This document shows positions 1 through 6,174 of a stretch of 7,875 bases of DNA, piece after piece. Positions within the stretch are counted from its first letter, which is position 1; the number at the start of each line of letters is the position of its first letter. Source of the DNA: CAZUQA01 sp964622375 (GTDB lineage Bacteria > Bacillota_I > Bacilli_A > Erysipelotrichales > Erysipelotrichaceae); the NCBI GenBank assembly GCA_964622375.1, contig CAZUQA010000138.1, positions 1 through 7,875 on the forward strand. Direction: 5' to 3'. The notes under the pieces are model-generated. The model saw only the letters and a program-made list of their open reading frames with translations, was not told where the DNA came from and did no database searches. The position numbers and the translations under genes were made by a program.

Positions 1-348
1 AGAGATTATAATTGTGCTGAGAAAGTGTTAAACTTGTCTAATCAGGTTTTAGTTTTAGGTTTAGATGAATTTGCCACAAGAGCAGCTGCCGGCTTTGGCG
101 GGGGGATGGCTATCCAGCATTTGTGTGGCGCTATTGCCGGAGCGGTGATGGTTTTATCCCTGCGTCATGTCAGCACTGTTGCTCATAAATCGGATATTGC
201 GAATGTCGAGAAAGCTTTCTTGGCAGAATTGGAAAAGAAACTTGGCAGTCTAATGTGCGACAGGCTCAAAGAAACCTATTACACGCCGAAGAACAAATGT
301 GAACACATTATCCGGTCAACAATTGAGGTCTTAGAAAAATATGTCTGA
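1..348 (+). CDS. C_GCAxxG_C_C family cysteine-motif protein, 5' end missing
   Basis: The reading frame is open from the first base, so the gene begins upstream; 115 residues are visible. Although a GTG occurs at base 25, the residues before it read YNCAE, the family's conserved N-terminal cysteine motif, so that GTG is internal. Four cysteines fit the C_GCAxxG_C_C (Pfam C_GCAxxG_C_C) pattern: C5 in YNCAE, C42 in LCGAIAG after a glycine run (GFGGGM), C86 in LMCDRL and C100 in NKCEHII, numbered from the first visible codon. The family is small, helical and thought to bind metal or act in redox chemistry, but no general reaction is established. No signal peptide can be judged because the start is missing. 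Its stop overlaps the next start by 8 bases, suggesting translational coupling. Family assignment is secure; function is not. Confidence 0.85.
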   Translation, partial: RDYNCAEKVLNLSNQVLVLGLDEFATRAAAGFGGGMAIQHLCGAIAGAVMVLSLRHVSTVAHKSDIANVEKAFLAELEKKLGSLMCDRLKETYYTPKNKCEHIIRSTIEVLEKYV

Positions 349-853
349 ATTAGTATTAAAAAATTTGGTTATTCGTGATTTACAAAAGAAAGAATATCAC
401 CTGTTACGTGAGTTTATTTATCATGCAATTTTTCGCAAAGATCCCAGTCTTGAGATTCCTCAATCCATAATTGAAGAAGCGGAAATAAAAAACTATATTA
501 GTGATTTCGGCAGAAAGCATGATTTTGGCAAAGTGGTGGAAGTAGATGGGAAGATTGTAGCCGTAGCTTGGACTAGATTACTAAACGGTGAAATAAAAGG
601 TTACGGGTACATTGATGAAGAAACCCCGGAATTTGCGATTGCGGTTTTGCCGGAGTATCAAGGTAAAGGCATCGGTACTAAGTTATTGCGCAATTTATTA
701 CAGTATTTAAAAGCGTTGGGCTACAAACAAGCGGCTTTGGCTGTCCAAAAAGAAAATCCCGCACTCTATCTTTATTTGAAGGTGGGTTTTTATATCGCCA
801 GAATTAAAGAAGAAGAATATGTGCTTATCCATGATTTGTTCGTGATTAAATAG
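341..853 (+). CDS. GNAT family N-acetyltransferase
   Basis: A 170-residue protein with a single GNAT fold, the usual length for the family. GNAT enzymes move an acetyl group from acetyl-CoA to an amine; the substrate cannot be read here. The acetyl-CoA pyrophosphate-binding loop (motif A) is clear at residues 107-112, QGKGIG, preceded by the beta-4 strand FAIAVLP and followed by helix TKLLRNLLQYL. Motif B is the C-terminal stretch with VQKENPALYLYLKVGF, which carries the asparagine and tyrosines typical of the fold. A DEETPE segment just before beta-4 is common in one subgroup of uncharacterised Firmicute GNATs. The ATG overlaps the upstream gene by 8 bases and has only a weak GAGG (325-328) 12 bases ahead, so it probably relies on coupling. 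No terminator is visible before the rplS promoter. Confidence 0.88.
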   Translation: MSELVLKNLVIRDLQKKEYHLLREFIYHAIFRKDPSLEIPQSIIEEAEIKNYISDFGRKHDFGKVVEVDGKIVAVAWTRLLNGEIKGYGYIDEETPEFAIAVLPEYQGKGIGTKLLRNLLQYLKALGYKQAALAVQKENPALYLYLKVGFYIARIKEEEYVLIHDLFVIK

Positions 854-869
854 TTCTGCATACTTGGCG

Positions 870-880
870 ACAATAATTGT
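870..880. repeat. Short perfect palindrome beside the rplS promoter
   Basis: ACAAT-A-ATTGT is an 11-base perfect inverted repeat ending two bases before the -35 box of the rplS promoter. It could be a small operator or simply AT-rich promoter-upstream sequence; nothing identifies a binding protein. Confidence 0.3.
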
Positions 881-882
881 TC

Positions 883-911
883 TTGAAACAGTTATTGAGC
901 TATGGTAGAAT
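883..911 (+). promoter_or_regulatory. Sigma-A type promoter for rplS
   Basis: TTGAAA (883-888) and TAGAAT (906-911) each match the sigma-70/sigma-A consensus at five of six positions and are separated by exactly 17 bases. TGG directly precedes the -10 box, giving an extended -10 (TGn). Transcription should start near base 918, leaving a leader of about 68 nt before the rplS ATG. It lies in the only sizeable gap of the first kilobase, just where a separate ribosomal protein unit needs a promoter. Confidence 0.8.
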
Positions 912-917
912 GATACA

Positions 918-985
918 GCATTAAACTGGTAGTTCCGCTGGGCGTAATACTTAAGAACTGACAGTAGTAGAAAAGGAGATCGGAC
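918..985 (+). promoter_or_regulatory. rplS 5' leader with stem-loop; candidate L19 autoregulatory leader
   Basis: Within the predicted untranslated leader, CTGGTAGTTC (926-935) pairs with GAACTGACAG (955-964): six base pairs next to the loop, one U-G wobble, one G-A mismatch, then three more pairs. A small nested CGC/GCG helix (936-938 with 942-944) may form inside the loop. An L19 leader is a known RNA class in Firmicutes, upstream of rplS, and this element has the right place and size. I cannot confirm the class from memory of its consensus. The ribosome binding site AAGGAG (973-978, seven bases before the ATG) lies just outside the stem. Confidence 0.5.
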
Positions 986-1345
986 ATGAATTTGAATCTA
1001 GTCAATGAAGTAACTGCTTCACAACTTAAGACTGACATTCCTGATTTCAAAGCAGGAGCTACCGTAAGAGTTGATGTCACCATTCGCGAAGGCAACAAAA
1101 CCCGGGTTCAAGCTTTTGAAGGGATTGTCATCAAAAGACAAGGAAGAGGCATTGGTGAAACCTTCACGGTACGCAAAATGTCATCACAAATTGGGGTGGA
1201 GAGAACCTTTCCCTTACACTCGCCTATCATCAAAGCGATCCATGTATTGAAGCATGGTAAGGTAAGGCGCAGTCGGCTTTATTACATGCGTGGACTTTCC
1301 GGGAAAGCCTCCCGACTTAAGGAAGTACGTCAAAAGAGCGAGTAA
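986..1345 (+). CDS. rplS: 50S ribosomal protein L19
   Basis: L19 is a large-subunit protein at the 30S-50S interface, and this 119-residue product matches the usual length of about 115. Family hallmarks run through the whole protein: [15 protein letters not shown] near the N terminus, [24 protein letters not shown] in the centre (conserved glycines and the ETFTVRK signature), then [11 protein letters not shown], and a basic C-terminal [22 protein letters not shown] that contacts 23S rRNA. The ATG is fixed by AAGGAG at 973-978 with a seven-base gap. In many Firmicutes rplS directly follows rimM-trmD, but here it has its own promoter and leader, preceded by unrelated genes. A terminator overlaps its stop codon, so it appears largely monocistronic. 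Confidence 0.98.
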   Translation: MNLNLVNEVTASQLKTDIPDFKAGATVRVDVTIREGNKTRVQAFEGIVIKRQGRGIGETFTVRKMSSQIGVERTFPLHSPIIKAIHVLKHGKVRRSRLYYMRGLSGKASRLKEVRQKSE

Positions 1346-1358
1346 TTTCGCTTTTTTT
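1332..1358 (+). terminator. Intrinsic terminator overlapping the rplS stop codon
   Basis: AGCGA (1337-1341) pairs with TCGCT (1348-1352), followed by an unbroken T run through 1358. The A-rich bases 1332-1335 can extend the stem by pairing with the T run, as in many Firmicute terminators. The GC core is only three pairs, so the hairpin is modest. The rplS TAA (1343-1345) sits in the loop. No comparable element follows any downstream gene here. Confidence 0.6.
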
Positions 1359-1370
1359 GAGCTTAAAAGT

Positions 1371-1399
1371 TAGAAATATAGGATGAATTGTACTATAAT
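1371..1399 (+). promoter_or_regulatory. Promoter for the lepB operon, probably giving a leaderless mRNA
   Basis: A perfect TATAAT at 1394-1399 lies 17 bases after TAGAAA (1371-1376), which matches the -35 consensus at four of six positions. The usual distance from the -10 box puts the start of transcription at about base 1406, the A of the lepB ATG. It follows the rplS terminator and precedes a long, closely packed run of genes, consistent with being the operon's main promoter. Confidence 0.6.
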
Positions 1400-1405
1400 A
1401 ATTTT

Positions 1406-1954
1406 ATGGATATGAAGAAAATCTTTAAGGAATTGTTTTCCTATGTCAAAATAATCGTTATAACCTGGGTGTCCATTTATATCTTCACCAACTTTTTATT
1501 TCGCCCGGTGATTGTCGAAGGACGTTCGATGTATCCAACTTTGCATGACAAAGACATGGGCTTTTCTAATATCATCGGTGTTAAACTCGATGGAATCAAG
1601 CGTTTTGATATTGTGGTTATCAAACCCAATGCCAGTAGTGATTTAATCGTTAAGCGAGTAATCGGCTTGCCGGGAGAAACTGTGGAATATCGCAATGACA
1701 AGCTCTATATTGATGGCGAATATTTGGCGGAGTTTTTCCTGGATAATGAATATTTTTTCGAATATACTGCCGATGGCAAGCTTTTTACCATTGATTTCAA
1801 ATATAGCTTAAAAGAGGGTGAGTATTATTGTTTAGGCGACAATCGACCGCGTTCCAGCGATTCTCGGGTTATCGGGCCGATTAAGATTTCACAGATTGTC
1901 AGCAAATCGGTTATTATTTTGTATCCTTTTTCGGATTTTCTAAAAGGTAAATAA
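1406..1954 (+). CDS. lepB: Type I signal peptidase (S26 family)
   Basis: A membrane-bound serine protease that removes signal peptides from exported proteins, using a Ser-Lys dyad on the outer face of the membrane. From the ATG at 1406 it has 182 residues, typical of Gram-positive SipS-type enzymes. A single N-terminal membrane segment spans about residues 13-32. Box B follows as VEGRSMYPTL with nucleophile S41; box D carries the general base K83 in IVKRVIGLPGE; box E is GDNRPRSSDSRVIG (144-157). The frame is open back to a TTG at 1388, but that start lies within the promoter. ATG 1406 has no Shine-Dalgarno and coincides with the predicted transcript start; ATG 1412 is an alternative. AGGAT (1380-1384) could serve TTG 1388 only on read-through transcripts, and its spacing is short. 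The rbgA start follows one base after the stop. Confidence 0.94.
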   Translation: MDMKKIFKELFSYVKIIVITWVSIYIFTNFLFRPVIVEGRSMYPTLHDKDMGFSNIIGVKLDGIKRFDIVVIKPNASSDLIVKRVIGLPGETVEYRNDKLYIDGEYLAEFFLDNEYFFEYTADGKLFTIDFKYSLKEGEYYCLGDNRPRSSDSRVIGPIKISQIVSKSVIILYPFSDFLKGK

Positions 1955-1955
1955 A

Positions 1956-2789
1956 ATGTCTATCAATTGGTTTCCCGGCCACATGACCAAGGCTTATCGT
2001 CAGCTGCAGGAAGCTTTAAAAAGAGTCGACATCGTTATTGAGTTGCGGGATGCCAGAGTTGTGGCAGCTAGTGAAAATCCCTTGTTTAAACAATTGCTTC
2101 AAGGGAAGCCGCGTATAATTGTACTTAGCAAACGTGATTTAGCTGACCAAAGTGTAACTGAACAGTGGATAAAGCATTTACAAGCTCAGGGTGAAACAGT
2201 TGTTGCCCTGGATTTTTTTAATGATGATCTGCGTGTTATTTTTGATAAGTGTCAACTGTTAATGCAGGAAAAACATCAAAGGCAAATAAAACGCGGAATT
2301 AAGCCCCGGGCTACTCGAGCTTTGATTGCCGGTATTCCCAATGTCGGCAAAAGCACACTGATAAATCGCTTGTTGAAACGCAAGTCTTTAGTTGTCGCAG
2401 ACCAACCGGGGGTGACCCGAGCTCTAAAACTGGTTAAAGTTAATGAGCAATTGGAACTGCTGGATAGTCCGGGAATTTTAATGCCGAAAATTGAGGACCA
2501 ACAAACCGCTTTGTTGTTGGCGGTAAGCGGAGCCATCAGTGATAAAGCTTATCAACTACAAGAGGTGGCCCAATTTGCCTATGACTATCTTTTTGTCAAC
2601 TATCCGGATATTTTGTTCAGTCGTTATGGTCAGTTATCATCAAAGTTTCAGGAGGCGATGGAGTTAATCGGCCAAAGTCGAAAATTCTTAGTAAAAGAAG
2701 GGAAAAGCGACTTGGAGCGAACACTGATTACTTTTCTTGATGAAGTACGTAGCCCGTATTTTAAAGGGGTTTCATGGCAGAAAGTATAA
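1956..2789 (+). CDS. rbgA: Ribosome biogenesis GTPase RbgA (YlqF), circularly permuted
   Basis: RbgA (YlqF/MTG1) acts late in 50S subunit assembly and is essential in Bacillus. This 277-residue protein shows the circular permutation G4-G1-G3 expected of the family. It opens with the signature WFPGHM, including H9, the residue equivalent to the catalytic histidine. G4 is LSKRDL (57-62); G1/P-loop is GIPNVGKST (126-134); GVTR (152-155) covers G2; G3 is DSPG (170-173), followed by ILMPKIED. The C-terminal helical domain ends with a GKSDLERT stretch matching the family's rRNA-binding region. G4 has serine in place of the usual asparagine of NKxD. AAAAGGT (1942-1948) lies seven bases before the ATG, inside the end of lepB. 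Its 3' end overlaps rnhB by 16 bases, so translation of the two is probably coupled. Confidence 0.95.
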   Translation: MSINWFPGHMTKAYRQLQEALKRVDIVIELRDARVVAASENPLFKQLLQGKPRIIVLSKRDLADQSVTEQWIKHLQAQGETVVALDFFNDDLRVIFDKCQLLMQEKHQRQIKRGIKPRATRALIAGIPNVGKSTLINRLLKRKSLVVADQPGVTRALKLVKVNEQLELLDSPGILMPKIEDQQTALLLAVSGAISDKAYQLQEVAQFAYDYLFVNYPDILFSRYGQLSSKFQEAMELIGQSRKFLVKEGKSDLERTLITFLDEVRSPYFKGVSWQKV

Positions 2790-3394
2790 AATATGAATTT
2801 GAAAACAAATATTGGCACCTTGGTAAGGAAGTCATGGGCATCGATGAGGCCGGTAGAGGACCGCTTTGTGGGCCTTTACTAGTTTGTGGAGTCAGTTTTC
2901 CGGCGACTTATAAGAATGATGAAATTGATGATTCCAAGAAACTGACTGCCACTAAACGCAAAAAGCTATTTCTGGAGATCATCAAAGCGGCCAGAGTATA
3001 TAAGATAGTTATTGTGCCGGTAGGGGATATTGACAAATATAATATCTATCGGGCAACCCAAAGAGCGATGCAGAAGATAGCCGATGATTTTAGCGGTATG
3101 GTCTTAACAGACTGCATGCCTTTAGAAAACTGCGCTCATGAAAGCTTGGTGAAAGGCGATTGTCGCAGTGTATCCATCGCTGCTGCCAGTATTATGGCAA
3201 AAGTTATCAGAGATCACATTATGCAGGCATATGACTTGTTATATCCTGACTACGGTTTCGCCCGTCATAAAGGTTATCCTACCCCCGAGCATCTTGATAA
3301 TTTAAAAAAATACGGCATATTACCGATTTACCGTCAGAGTTATAAGCTAGTAAAGGATTTGCAGCCAAGAGATTTGTTCAACTATCAGGATTAG
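2774..3394 (+). CDS. rnhB: Ribonuclease HII
   Basis: Cleaves the RNA strand of RNA-DNA hybrids and incises at single ribonucleotides embedded in DNA, the first step of ribonucleotide excision repair. The 206-residue length is normal for RNase HII; the N-terminal extension of RNase HIII is absent. The motif GIDEAGRGPLCGP supplies metal ligands D24 and E25, D113 lies in LTDCMP, and D129 in VKGDCRS, completing the four acidic active-site residues. IAAASIMAKVIRD and YGFARHKGYPT are family hallmarks. The ATG is backed by AAAGGGG (2763-2769) within the end of rbgA, which it overlaps by 16 bases. The rbgA-rnhB pairing is widespread in Firmicutes. Confidence 0.97.
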   Translation: MAESIKYEFENKYWHLGKEVMGIDEAGRGPLCGPLLVCGVSFPATYKNDEIDDSKKLTATKRKKLFLEIIKAARVYKIVIVPVGDIDKYNIYRATQRAMQKIADDFSGMVLTDCMPLENCAHESLVKGDCRSVSIAAASIMAKVIRDHIMQAYDLLYPDYGFARHKGYPTPEHLDNLKKYGILPIYRQSYKLVKDLQPRDLFNYQD

Positions 3395-3429
3395 TAGGAA
3401 ATGTTGATTGAGCAGGGAATAGATAATGT

Positions 3430-4167
3430 GTGAACTTGCAGCGTCAACAGATAATTTACTATGCTATAAAACATAACGGAGAATACCACAGCGTACTTAA
3501 CGCGCTGAGTCAAAATGAAGCCTGGCAAGAGGTCGGCGATGTTGCGGCGATAACAATCATCGACAGTGATTACCCGGTTTATTTTTGGCAATTGCGCTAT
3601 CCGCCATTATGTTTGTTTTACCGTGGTAACAAGTCATTGTTGGCTGATAAAAAGGTGGCTATAGTTGGTAGCCGAGATGTGGGGGAAGAAATTAGGTTGC
3701 TGACAAAAATAATTGTAAAAAATTTGAATATTGATTATGATATTCTAAGTGGCATGGCCAAAGGAGTTGATGGTTATAGTCACCGCGCAGCTATTGCCTG
3801 TGGTAAAAAGACTATCGGCATTTTGGCTAATGGAATCAAATACTGTTATCCCCCGGAGAACTCGGATCTCTATGAGTTAATGGTTAAGGAACACTTGTTG
3901 TTGAGTGAATACCCCCAGTATTGCCGACCACTGCGTTATCACTTTCCCTTTCGCAATCGTTTAATCGCTGCCTTGGCTGATAAGTTGATAATACCGGCAG
4001 CTAAGGAGAAGAGCGGGACGATGATAACGGTAGATTGTGCGCTAGAGTTAAACAAAGATATCTACTGTTGGGATGACAACTCGGCAGTAGCTAAACAAGC
4101 AAATGCCTACCTGTTACAACAGGGAGTTAATGTTTTAAGTTCATTACAGGCAATTAAGGAACTATAG
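3430..4167 (+). CDS. dprA: DNA-processing protein DprA (Smf), short form
   Basis: DprA binds single-stranded DNA and loads RecA onto it, protecting incoming DNA in natural transformation; it is also found in non-competent bacteria. The Rossmann-like core is recognisable: VAIVGSRDVG (76-85), SGMAKGVDGYSHRAA (107-121), YPPENSDLYE (140-149), LLSEYP (157-162), FPFRNRLIAAL (172-182) and KSGTMIT (194-200). At 245 residues it is shorter than typical DprA (about 280-380): the N-terminal helical region is reduced and there is no C-terminal winged-helix domain. Two motifs have drifted: the usual VVEA reads IIPA (187-190) and the final VPG-like segment reads WDDN. The start is GTG; a TAA in the same frame at 3424 rules out an earlier one, leaving TTG 3436 as the only near alternative. 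Its ribosome binding site is weak (AGGG, 3414-3417, 12 bases away). Confidence 0.9.
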   Translation: MNLQRQQIIYYAIKHNGEYHSVLNALSQNEAWQEVGDVAAITIIDSDYPVYFWQLRYPPLCLFYRGNKSLLADKKVAIVGSRDVGEEIRLLTKIIVKNLNIDYDILSGMAKGVDGYSHRAAIACGKKTIGILANGIKYCYPPENSDLYELMVKEHLLLSEYPQYCRPLRYHFPFRNRLIAALADKLIIPAAKEKSGTMITVDCALELNKDIYCWDDNSAVAKQANAYLLQQGVNVLSSLQAIKEL

Positions 4168-4176
4168 GTTAATAAA

Positions 4177-6174
4177 ATGAAGAATATTGTTATAGTTGAA
4201 TCACCGGCTAAATCAAAAACCATCAGCAAGTATTTAGGTGCTGATTTTGAGGTGCTATCGTCTAAAGGGCATATCCGCGACTTAGCAACTACCGGTAAAG
4301 AAGGTTTTGGTGTTGACATCGACAACGATTTTGCGATTACCTATGCCATAACTACGGAGAAAAAGAAGGTAGTTAAAGAGTTGAAGACAGCTATTAAGGG
4401 GGCGGAAAATGTCTATTTGGCTAGTGACCCTGACCGTGAGGGCGAAGCGATTGCTTGGAGCTTAGCGGAAGAGTTGGGTTTGGATTTAGCTAAAAATAAC
4501 CGCGTTGTTTTCCATGAGGTGACAAAAAAAGCGGTAGTTGATGCTATTGCTAGTCCGCGAAATATTGATATGGACTTGGTCCACTCACAGGAAACGCGAC
4601 GCATTCTTGATCGGATTATCGGCTTTAAGCTTTCTAAACTACTAAAAAAGAAAATTAAGTCAAAATCCGCGGGTCGCGTTCAATCGGTCGCTTTAAAACT
4701 AATTGTTGAAAGAGAAAGAGAGATTGAAAAGTTTAATCCCCAAGAATATTGGACGATTGAAGCCAAGTTTGGTACTAAACCGCCTTTTACCGCTGTCTTA
4801 AGCAAAATTAAAGATAAAAAAGCCGAGATTTCCAATGAAACTCAAGCTTTAGCGATTGTTAACGATATTGAAGATTTTACAGTTTCAGCTATTAAAGAAA
4901 GCATTAAAAAACGTTCAGCCAAACCACCATTTATTACCTCAACTCTACAACAAGAAGCCAGTACTAAGTTTGGCTTTGCGGCTAAAAAGACGATGCAGAT
5001 TGCCCAAAAGCTCTATGAAGGCGTGGAATTGTCGGATGGCTTGGTTGGTTTGATTACTTACATGCGTACTGATTCCTACCGTATTAATGAAGGTTTCATT
5101 ATGGAAGCTAAGAGTTTCATCGCTAAAGAATATGGGCCAGAGTATGTCGGCTACTATGCCACCAAACAAAATAAAAATGCGCAAGACGCCCACGAAGCGA
5201 TTCGCCCGACTTATCCCGATTATCGCCCAAACGATATTAGTAACTATTTGAGCAAAGACGAGTTGAAATTATATAGTTTGATTTATGCCCGAGCTTTGGC
5301 TTGCATGATGGCGGATGCTCAGTTCAACAGCAACTCAATCAGTTTGTTAGCTAAAGATTATTTATTCAGCGCCAGCGGGTCCGTGTTATTGTTTGATGGT
5401 TATTTGAAACTTTATGGCGAGTATGAACAAAACAAAGATGAAAAACTACCGGAATTAAACGAGGGGCAGATTTTAAAAGCCAAAAAAATTGAGCCGCTCC
5501 AACATTTCACAGAACCACCATTACGCTATTCGGAAGCCCGATTAATAAAAGAACTGGAAGAAAATGGCATCGGGCGTCCCAGTACTTATGCGACGATTAT
5601 CGATAAGATTACCGATCGTTACTATGCCGAATTGCGAAAAAGCAGTGAAAGCAGCAAGACTAAAGTTTTCTTTCCAACACCCCAAGGTTTCTTAACATCA
5701 GATAAATTGCAAGAATTTTTCTCCGGCATTATCAATGTTGATTACACTTCGGCTATGGAACTGGAATTGGATGAAATTGCTGAAGGTAATTTAGATCACA
5801 TTAAGGCCTTACGAACTTTCTATGACCAACTGGTACCACTGGTTGACAAGGCTTACCAAGAAATGGAAACAATCGCAGCGGAAGAGGTGGGGGAAGCTTG
5901 TCCGGACTGTGGCCAACCTTTAGTCTATCGCCAAGGTCGTTTTGGTCGTTTTATTGCCTGTTCCGGTTTTCCGGCTTGTAAATATCGGGCTTCTTTAGCA
6001 AAAAAGGAAGAACCAGTGTATATTGATCGTAATTGTCCGCAGTGTGGAGCACCGTTAGTAGAGCGAGTTAACCGGCGGTTTAAGCAGAAGTTCATCGGTT
6101 GTTCCGCGTATCCGAATTGTCGCTATTTAGAAAACATCACCAAGAAAAAGGCGGAAACGCTTGAAGAAAGTTAA
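4177..6174 (+). CDS. topA: DNA topoisomerase I (type IA)
   Basis: Relaxes negative supercoils by passing one strand through a transient nick, held by a tyrosine-DNA bond. At 665 residues it is close to Firmicute TopA (B. subtilis about 690). The Toprim domain opens with IVIVESPAKSKTI (catalytic E8) and contains the metal site SDPDREGEA (D84, D86, E88). HSQETRRILDRIIGF and SAGRVQSVAL (164-173) belong to the core. The catalytic tyrosine is Y295 in LITYMRTDS, followed by QDAHEAIRPT. Two four-cysteine zinc ribbons end the protein: C575, C578, C595, C601 and C620, C623, C642, C648. The ATG is nine bases after the dprA stop; AGGT (4166-4169), overlapping that stop codon, is the ribosome binding site. 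No frameshift or domain loss is seen. Confidence 0.98.
   Translation: MKNIVIVESPAKSKTISKYLGADFEVLSSKGHIRDLATTGKEGFGVDIDNDFAITYAITTEKKKVVKELKTAIKGAENVYLASDPDREGEAIAWSLAEELGLDLAKNNRVVFHEVTKKAVVDAIASPRNIDMDLVHSQETRRILDRIIGFKLSKLLKKKIKSKSAGRVQSVALKLIVEREREIEKFNPQEYWTIEAKFGTKPPFTAVLSKIKDKKAEISNETQALAIVNDIEDFTVSAIKESIKKRSAKPPFITSTLQQEASTKFGFAAKKTMQIAQKLYEGVELSDGLVGLITYMRTDSYRINEGFIMEAKSFIAKEYGPEYVGYYATKQNKNAQDAHEAIRPTYPDYRPNDISNYLSKDELKLYSLIYARALACMMADAQFNSNSISLLAKDYLFSASGSVLLFDGYLKLYGEYEQNKDEKLPELNEGQILKAKKIEPLQHFTEPPLRYSEARLIKELEENGIGRPSTYATIIDKITDRYYAELRKSSESSKTKVFFPTPQGFLTSDKLQEFFSGIINVDYTSAMELELDEIAEGNLDHIKALRTFYDQLVPLVDKAYQEMETIAAEEVGEACPDCGQPLVYRQGRFGRFIACSGFPACKYRASLAKKEEPVYIDRNCPQCGAPLVERVNRRFKQKFIGCSAYPNCRYLENITKKKAETLEES
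6148..6151 (+). promoter_or_regulatory. Ribosome binding site that fixes the TTG start of trmFO
   Basis: AAGG lies nine bases before TTG 6161, inside the last codons of topA. No other start codon stands in this frame close upstream, and the FAD-binding VVGAGLAG begins six residues after the TTG, so the rare start is well supported. Confidence 0.6.

Noticed and set aside
892..1098. Minus-strand open frame across the rplS promoter and gene start
   Set aside because: It overlaps a clear promoter, leader and ribosomal protein gene, and its translation resembles no family. The other minus-strand frames within lepB, rbgA, dprA, topA and trmFO are rejected for the same reason.
3375..3430. Possible promoter between rnhB and dprA (TTGATT and GATAAT)
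   Set aside because: The two boxes are only 12 bases apart, too close for a sigma-A promoter, and no better pair is visible in the 35-base gap.
4856..5053. Plus-strand open frame of 65 codons inside topA in another frame
   Set aside because: It lies wholly within conserved topA coding sequence and its translation shows no recognisable domain. The similar frame at 7047-7232 inside trmFO is also a shadow.
5933..5956. Direct repeat of GGTCGTTTT in topA
   Set aside because: It encodes the GRFGRF stretch common in topoisomerase I zinc ribbons, so protein conservation explains it.
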